A stretch of 64,000 bases of DNA, taken from positions 1 through 64,000 of the forward strand of contig CALYLX010000082.1 of assembly GCA_944990035.1 (NCBI GenBank), given 5' to 3'. Made by a program: the position numbers and the translations under genes. The notes under the pieces were generated by a model. The model ran no database searches and was not told where the DNA came from. It was given only the letters and a program-made list of their open reading frames with translations. Within the stretch, counting starts at the first letter, position 1. Every line of letters begins with the position of its first letter. Source of the stretch: Clitopilus passeckerianus. Taxonomy: Eukaryota; Basidiomycota; Agaricomycetes; Agaricales; Entolomataceae. Of this stretch, positions 57,080-64,000 are shown in pieces.

Positions 57080-59201
57080 TTAGGGAAGTATTTCGGTCAG
57101 GGTATCCTGTACCAGGGCCTCGGCAGTCGGATGGCGAAGCCGAATTGAACATGGGAAAGAGGCAGGCAGGCTGTGGTGCGAATGAGGACTTTTCCGTCGT
57201 GGTAAGTAATTGGAAGACTTACACTGCCAACCCCGCAATGTACTTGTGACTAAGTGGTATGGTTTCTCCGCTTTCATCTTTGGCCTTCTCGAGGTCAAAA
57301 ACCGATATCAGGGAGGCAAGTGCGATCCAAATAGACGAGAACGCCATATGGCGACCAGGACAAATGCTTTAAGTTGGTCAGTGTGTCGTTGTTATCCGTT
57401 TTATGAGCCGTACTACTAACCGCCTTCCAAAGCCAAATGCCACCTGAGTGGGGTCAGCGACACCAGGGTCGAGTTGACCATCTGCTTGCAGGAATCGCTC
57501 AGGCTTGAACGTCAAAGGCTCTGGATACGTCATCTCGTCATGTAGCATAGCCCTGTCTACAATTGAATTAACAGTATCGTGCAGATCGTGCGGAATGCAT
57601 ACCAAACATTCGGGATGATAATGGAGTTGGCTGGGATTCTGTATCCGCCATAGGCATCGTCTTTCTCAACCATATGGGGTATTGCTACAAGTCATAAGCG
57701 TGGATTCGGATTTCAGTCTCATCCGACGAACCTATAGGGGCAATGGCTCTCCATCTGAGGCACTCTTTCGCCAAAGCAGTAATGTATGGAAGATGATCGT
57801 AGTCCTGGAAGGTCGGTAGTCGTTCCCTCCCAACCACCCTGTCAATTTGATCGTGAGCTTTCTTGAGGATGGCAGGGTTTTCCAACATGGCGAGGATGCA
57901 GGATCCCACCGCAGATACCGTCTAATAAGCATAGCTGAGCGGGCTGTCCTCGGTGAAAAGTGAATGGGTGTTTACCGTATCGGATCCGGCTGAGCATAAT
58001 CATAGTGAGAAAAGGATGGAGAAACTGCATTTGTTACGAACCTCCATACATGCTCCCTGCTGCATCCCTGATTGCGTCAATTTGAACCTGATTGTTCGGA
58101 GAATCCAGTCTCTGCAGACTCAAGGACGTCAGAGAAAGTGTCGAATCGCCATTCTCCTGGAACGTCGTCCATTAGGGCCATCACCAACAGGGTGAAGAGA
58201 AACATACAATTCTCCTTCTCGATTCGTCGAAGGGGTCATGAAAGATGGAGTGCGTGAGCTTACTCCACTCTTCAGCCTTCCTCTTGAATGACGCGCCTGG
58301 CATCCACTTTGGAACGTACTTAAGGAATGGAAGTGTATCAACTAAGTACGCCCCAGGCAGCGCAGCGGCAAAGAATGCACGGACGCCAGCTTCAGCTGCC
58401 GAAATATATGGGTCGTTCTTATCCTGAACATCAATGCCGTATGCCACTCGAATGACAATATTACCAGCCCAACTATAAACGACATCATATACAACTGGAA
58501 TATCTCGACATAAATGGCTGCTCACTGGCGAAGATGGGCCATGATATCATTTGGATCATTCAAGAGTCGTCGAAGTAGGTTGTGCGTTGCCAGTAGTTCG
58601 TGAGGCTGGAGGTTCACAGCTGCGGTCGCGTTGAAGGTGTTATGAATAAACTTTCGCTGCATTCGACTAAGGCCGCGGAGTGTGAGCGTGATGCATCTAA
58701 ATAAATATGCAGACGTACAACTCGTCTCCTTCAAGGACGACTTAATACTTGGCTCTCCCGCGGAATGGTGGAAACGTACCGTACGGCAACAATCCAGTCG
58801 TATGTTTCCACCCCATCAGGTCACCAACCATTGTCAAGTGTGTCCTGCCGGAATAGTATGCTGATCGTTTCTCAAGCAGTTCCGTGGCCACTTCCACAGA
58901 ATTGAGAATAACGATCGATTTCCCCGCCACCTCCAGGTGAACAATATCACTACCTGCGCTTCTGTCAGCTACAGAAACAGGAAATCGTATAGAATAACTC
59001 ACCGAATTCGCGGCACCACTTGTCGTAAGTCACCCATTCCTCAGATTTCGGGAGATCCAACAGGTTCCCTAGGATAGGCAGCTTCTTCGGGCCAGGAGGT
59101 AGGGGGAGAAGCTTATCATTTCGCCGAGACCTGACCCAGAAGTATAGAACAGCAGTCGTGCCAGCAATGACCGCTGTTGTACTGGATAAGAGGTGCGACA
59201 T
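57080..59201 (-). CDS. Cytochrome P450 monooxygenase
   Basis: Starts MSHLLSSTTAVIAGTTAVLY at 59201: N-terminal membrane anchor, basic patch RSRRNDK, then the proline hinge PLPPGPKKLPILGNLL. Downstream exons give the I-helix AGSDTTVSAV, the K-helix region ECLRWRAIAPI (E-x-x-R), the substrate-site region YRIPANSIIIPNVW, the PERF motif TFKPERFL and the heme loop FGFGRRICPGRH (cysteine ligand). The final exon ends FPCSIRLRHPTAEALVQDTL and TEILP. About 14 exons of 30-330 bp. It is ER-bound and needs CPR; the substrate is not determined. It resembles the Agaricomycete group often labelled O-methylsterigmatocystin oxidoreductase-like. No other secondary-metabolism gene lies nearby. Intact. Confidence 0.88.
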
Positions 59202-59578
59202 GGTCGAGCTTCGGGCAAGTGACGTACCCGGGTTTTATACTGGTTCGCTTCGAGCCGTCAGAAACCAGGGACCGGCCTGTAAGACTGACAGCATTCCAGG
59301 TGTCAACTCCTCCTCGTGATCATGAGGAGATCGGCGGCCACTTCAAGTTTTCTTTATCTCACGTCTTCCTTCACCTGACCTCGTGTCCCGGTTGATATGT
59401 GGAAGCCTAGATAGGCGCCTGCATTCGGAAAGATGCGATAACGGAGGCAAAACGAGGACACGGCTCAGATGATACGCCAAGAGGAATTCAAACATAACTG
59501 TCTTTATTCGTAACCTAATCGTAAAGAATCATCACAACACAATCGTAATCCGAAAAAGATGAAACCACCACCATTCCT
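59202..59578. other. Intergenic region
   Basis: A 377-bp spacer holding the P450 promoter (GGGTTTTATACTGG near 59230, TATA-like) and the 3' flank of the ferritin-like gene. Confidence 0.4.
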
Positions 59579-61478
59579 TCACCCAACCCATCGCGAATCA
59601 AACTCAAACCAAGCCATCCCAGGCCCAGCAACGACCTTCTCATCCCTAACAGGCATACTCTCCTCAGTTACGACAGCGACATACACCGCCCCACCCATAC
59701 CCTTCGGGAACACCATATTCATCTCCACCTTCCTATCATCCTTCTTCTCCTTCGTCCCGTTGTTACTTTCTGGCCTAGATGAGAGTGGTACGAAAACAGT
59801 CCCGGTACCACGGATAAGAGCAGCGTAGAGCCGTTTGCCTTCATACGCCTTGGGGAGATCGAAGGTGATAATGGCTTGATGTCCGTTCTGGGTGGTGTCG
59901 GTGCCAGGAATGGCCTTAGCGACGGCGGACCCGGTGATGAGAAATTGGACGTCTACGGTGGGAGAAGACTTGAGGTATGGCCTGGGATCGGAGGTGGATG
60001 GGCATGACTTGACGTATTTCTGGAGGAGGGTGTAGGCCTGGTTCATGCTGAGGGGGCTCTATTATGGACGGTTAGGAACATGACGACAGCAGATCGTAAG
60101 GAGAAACGAACCTCAAAGGCGGAATTCCAAGGCGTTCCATTCTTCACGCTGGAGCTGATCCACGCAGCGTGTCGTCCTTGGACGCTCATGATTGAAGCCA
60201 AGACTGCGATATATGCCTATGAAGATCCATCAATGACGTGAAAGAGATACGTATTCAATTGACCGACCTTATTGTTCATGAGGCTGACCAGGCCATTGAG
60301 CCCGTTAGTGACGATCGTCTCGAGCACCAAGCTTTCCTCAACGAACTTCTTGACGTCGCCAGAGGCAAATCCGAACTCGCACTCCTTGACAGCTTCCTTC
60401 TTCTTGTCGGTGGACTCCTTTCCCAGCTCGAGTGCAGTCGCCAGGAACTTGTCGTGGGTCTTGGCGTTCTCCTTCATTTGCTCGTATCGACCATGAACCC
60501 AGTCAGCGTATCCGGCAGCCTTGAAGTCGTTGAGAGAGAAGCGAGCGAGGGCGGAATTGTAGAACGAGGCGATGAGGGAAGTGAGGAAATGGGCCTTCAT
60601 CAGAATGACCAAATCTAACATATTGACGTCAGTAAACGGGTGACGAAAGATGAAGAAGAAACGACAAACCCTGAGTATCCTCGTCCTTTCTCATTCCTTC
60701 GGATCGTTTCCGAGCAGGGGCACCGGGAACACCAGGAACGCCGGGAGGTCCAGCTGAAGGAGCAGCGTTTGCATTGGGAGCAGCATTGGCATTAGGCGCG
60801 ACTTGAGCGACGTTGTTGATGACGCCAACTGAAAATAGAACTAGGTTAGCATCATCTCAATAGGCAACGAAGGATGTTTAAGCACCTTGACCTTGACGGC
60901 GTTCAAGCGACCTCTTCGCAGCAGGACCAACGATAGGCAGCGCAGGACCAGGCCGGGCTTGTGCTTGAGATGATTGTCCTGAAGGGTTGCTACCAACGTT
61001 GTTGACGACACCATCTACAAAAAAGTAAAGTCAGCCACGTAATTGGTGGAGAGTAAGAAACCGCCTGGTACATACATTGACTCTGCCTCTTCGCCTTGTT
61101 GCTTCCTTTCGCCTTTTCATCCGTCTTCTTGGCGGATCCAGCATTTTCCTTCTGCCTTGGAGTAGTGTTGACAGGAGCTCCCGACAACGCCGCCTTGACC
61201 GGATTGTCGGCGACCACGACAAAGTCTCGATCATCCTGGTCGACTTCGACCGCATCTCGATCGTTCGGTTGCTGCTGACGCCTCTCAAGCTTCGCTGATT
61301 GGTGTTGAGGAATAGTTTGGCCGAGAATTGTGGTACGAGCAACGAGTGGTCCGTGACGACTAGTGACGGCAGTCTCGTCGCCGCCTTTGAGGTAAACATG
61401 CGATGCAGGCCGGGCGAGGGCAGTAGGGGCCACAGCAGAGAGGGCGAGAAGGGCGAGTGGGGTAAAAAGTAGTTTCAT
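59579..61478 (-). CDS. Ferritin-like protein lacking most metal ligands, with Kex2-type N-terminal region
   Basis: The start at 61478 (MKLLFTPLALLALSAVAPTA) is a signal peptide. Residues about 25-210 are a disordered pro-region with dibasic sites followed by a repeated phrase: ERRQQQPND, AKRQSQYGVVNNV and ERRQGQVGVINNV (the latter two created by splicing), then PNANAAPNANAAPS and ARKRSEG. The ferritin-like domain follows (AHFLTSLIASFYNSALARF, NAKTHDKFLATAL, LETIVTNGLNGLVSLM, QGRHAAWISSSV). Against the gene at 36682, Glu in LEHLES becomes T and I, HEKAH becomes NAKTH and EARH becomes QGRH, so four of five glutamates are lost. The C-terminal beta region (KVVAGPGMAWFEFDSRW) is kept. All frames are open; expected to be secreted. 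Confidence 0.8.
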
Positions 61479-62756
61479 CTTGGCGACGTTGTTCGTGATG
61501 CTTAAACCGTAGTGTTGTGTTCTTGTGGGTAAAGACCGTGGGGTACTGTTATAGTAATGACCGTAGTAGATGGCGGGTAGCTTGTGGGAGCCACGCAAAG
61601 AGCGGGCGAGAGATCACCAAGGACGAAAAAAGTGGATGATGAAGGGGGAGGGTAGGATGGGTTGCAACCTGAACGAGTTCATCCCGAATTATATAGGCAA
61701 TCAAATAGGAGGCTGACGTCGGTGCCAGATCTGAGCGAGCCAAGTGGTGGCCGGTGAGCTATGAGAGCGAGAGTTCGATTCCGGGGAGACGAACCTTTTT
61801 TATGTTAAAAAGCACGGCGTAATTGCACCAAAGCTGGCCGTGGCCGGGGCTTTCAACAAGGTCACCGAGAAAGAGGTATTTGAGCATTAGATCCGTCATC
61901 TCAACGGCGGTCTGTGCTTGCAGCACGATGTCGGAGAGATTGCTTGCGAAAAACGGCCACAGCATACGGCCAGGTTGCAGGTCATCTTGAAGCCAGGTAA
62001 CGATAGCTTGAATATTTCCAGAGCCCGAACCAGATGGTCTTCCTCTGGAAAGATTTTGGGAGGGTACAGTGGTGCGATAAGGTGTGGGCCTTATCGATTA
62101 TCCCGTACAGGTTTCAAATCTTGAACAGAATCTTTACCAGAACTCGTCAATCACTAGATTCAACATATGAACCAAACCAAGTTTTCTAACTTACAATAAA
62201 ACCTGGGTAATATATACGAGTCTTGCAGACTCTAAGATTCATTTCCAATACGTGGTAAAAGATTTTAGGTGGCTTTAGGGAGAGTCTTGCCAATACAAGG
62301 TAGAGGGCAACAGCAGGACGAACGAAATCTGGTTGTGGGCAAATTCCGAAGTCCGACGGGTGTGTGGGAGCATTAAATCCGGCACGTGATCAAGTCGCGT
62401 GTGCTAGATTTGGAAATTAGGACGCGCCTTGGAAATTTGCCACCACGTCTTCGAGGCATTGATTGGGCATTGATGCTGGAATTTGAGCCTTTACCACTCC
62501 AGGATATCTGGAATGAACGAAGACGAATCAAAGAGACAAATTGTCTGAACGTGACATGATCTGGGCGGCCAATTCTGGAAACTTAATGGTCAGCTGAGCG
62601 TTCTTAATGGGAAGTTTACCTACCTTATCGGCACGAGCTGCGAATTTGCAAAACGAAAACCAGGCGATCGACGAGCCGGATGAATGAGAAAGTTGTCGGA
62701 GCCAGAAATACTTCAGTACTCGTTATCTTCTGATCCACGCACTCTTCACGATCAGC
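61479..62756. other. Intergenic region
   Basis: About 1.28 kb. A B-box-like GAGTTCGATTCCGG at about 61768-61781 followed by a T-run (61796-61801) hints at a decayed Pol III unit, but no tRNA can be folded around it. The remainder shows nothing supportable. Confidence 0.4.
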
Positions 62757-64000
62757 TTGGGCACACCAAAGTTCCCGCTTGATGTTGCTGAAAACATTGC
62801 TCGATGCCTTTATCTAGACAGGCCGACCAACTTCGCTGCATTAGAGGATCTATCTCTGGTTGATCGCCACTTCCGCCAGGCCGGCCAGCGATATATCTTC
62901 AGACGTTTGGTGATTGATGCCGGCCGTTTCGATCTCGATGGGCTTCTCTCAACCTTAGCCAAGAACCGCCAGATAGCCAACTACGTTCAGGAATTATACA
63001 TTCCTGGGCTGGACTTCCCGCCCCCGCGCCCAATCTTTGGTTCCCGACAGGCGAAGACGAAACCACAGGTCCACGGGGAGAAATGGTTACCTGGCATTCT
63101 CCACGTCTTACGCGACTCACCTATCACGCACCTGCGCCTAGACATTGACCCAGTGCGTGCCCATTTGGGCTATGACAAAACGCCCATCTTGTCAACGATC
63201 CTCGAGAAACTCAAGGATATACCATTCTTCGCCACTCTTCGGCATTTTCAGCTGGGGGAGGGGATGGATGTTGACCTCAGTTTACTGAGGAATACGCCAT
63301 CGTTACGCTCTTTAGAGCTCCACAACACCTCCCTAGATCCTAGTCTGTCTGACTTGGCTAAGAAAACCCCACCGAGTTATTCACCCCAGCGTTTGGAAAG
63401 GCTGGTATTATTTGGGCTTGGAAACGGAACCTATCACTCGAACTGGGATGGTCACGAAAAGCTCTTCGATCTGAGCTCGCTTCGTTTTCTCGCAGTCTGC
63501 TGCGACAGCGATAACAACTACGACCTTGCCCTTGACCCCATTGTCCCCGTCAGTGCAAACTGTCTGACGAAGCTGGTATTGCAGATATGGAACTATCAGG
63601 GTACGTTTCATGATATCAGATCCTCTTGTTTTCGCCGAAGCACTGAGAGAGCGCCCTAGTTCTTTCAGATATGGATAACCTTCTGAGCTGTATTGTCCTC
63701 GTGGACTTAACCCTCTGGTTTCATGATTGTGTGGGACAGATTGAAATGATTGACATAGAAGAAGACGAAGGGGAGATCTTGATGAGCTCCTTCCATCCAC
63801 CCATTTCCGCCCAAACTCTTCAGCTCGCATTCACTTGGGAGGATGGCATACTGGACGTCCTCAAGGATTGGCCTTATAAGCATTTCCCAGAGCTCGACCA
63901 GAACATTGCAGAGAACTACGATACTTTGTGGCCGAACCTCCGTTCTATTGGCTTGCGGTTCGTCTGGGACCAGGATAATGAAGCCAGTCTTCGTCCGTTC
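62757..64000 (+). pseudogene. F-box-like/LRR-type gene, start codon lost, truncated by window end
   Basis: Closely related to 32651-34037 over the whole visible length: KFPLDVAENIARCLYLDRPT, LSLVDRHFRQAGQRYIFRRL, NYVQELYIPGLDF, SPITHLRLDIDP, LRHFQLGEGMDVDLSLL, PSLRSLELHNTSLD, LERLVLFGLGNG, CLTKLVLQIWNYQG. An intron from about 63601 to 63659 joins SDMDNLLSCIVLVDLTLWF and FHPPISAQTLQLAFTWEDG. Where the paralog has its ATG, this copy has TTG within otherwise matching flanks (CACGATCAG before, AAAGTTCCC after), and no in-frame ATG lies between the upstream stop (62685) and this position. The coding frame is open to the window edge. A new upstream exon could still supply a start. Confidence 0.6.

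Noticed and set aside
1..64000. CRISPR arrays, rRNA genes or a biosynthetic gene cluster around the P450
   Set aside because: No regularly spaced repeats, no rRNA sequence and no PKS, NRPS or terpene cyclase motif were found. The P450 stands alone among unrelated genes.

Overview
The window is the left end of a chromosome from a mushroom-forming basidiomycete (Agaricomycetes, probably Agaricales). The main evidence is genes with many short GT-AG introns, Agaricomycete-type F-box families, a NACHT-ankyrin NLR with the leader and P-loop context usual in this group, Rds1-type ferritin-like secreted proteins, a microsomal P450, small secreted cysteine-rich proteins and a Ty1/copia element. Bases 1-57 are not genomic: they match an Oxford Nanopore ligation adapter plus native barcode 20 with its flanks. 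About 131 bp of telomeric heptamer (CCCTAAA/TTTAGGG) follow directly, so the assembly reaches the physical chromosome end.

Layout. 189-3329: gene-poor subtelomere. 3330-11544: three co-oriented MFS transporters, one JEN1-type monocarboxylate permease and two tandem quinate/sugar-type paralogs. 11803-12505: small two-TM protein with a cysteine-rich tail. 14258-15899: three tandem genes for 8-cysteine secreted mini-proteins, two sharing a 25-bp element about 150 bp upstream of the ATG. 16628-17445: unrecognised gene. 18035-20412: multi-exon F-box/zinc-motif protein. 21400-21781: secreted SH3-like protein. 22515-29085: a direct segmental duplication bracketing an acidic unknown gene (25346-27729) whose 3' end lies inside the repeat. 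29742-30681: unknown gene. 31033-35740: three F-box-like/LRR-type genes, of which one is frameshifted and one carries three premature stops. 36682-37795: secreted ferritin-like protein. 38.0-38.8 kb: intron-containing tRNA-His and several tRNA-like fragments. 39106-44702: two more F-box paralogs. 45000-46563: convergent pair of related small single-TM proteins.

46795-56821 is a NACHT-ankyrin (NLR-like) gene split by a young copia retrotransposon (48945-55690: two 371-bp LTRs I could not tell apart, 5-bp target duplication). The insertion lies inside a 54-bp host intron, 8 bp before the 3' splice junction. 57080-59201 is a cytochrome P450. 59579-61478 is a second ferritin-like protein that has lost most metal-binding glutamates and has an N-terminal region with repeated dibasic (Kex2-like) sites. 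62757-64000 is a partial F-box-like/LRR gene that appears to have lost its start codon.

There is no obvious single pathway. The content is typical accessory, fast-evolving subtelomeric sequence: nutrient transporters, secreted proteins, expanding F-box families, an innate-immunity-type NLR, a P450 and a recent transposon. Exon structures were inferred by eye from splice signals and paralog alignment. No search or expression data were available.
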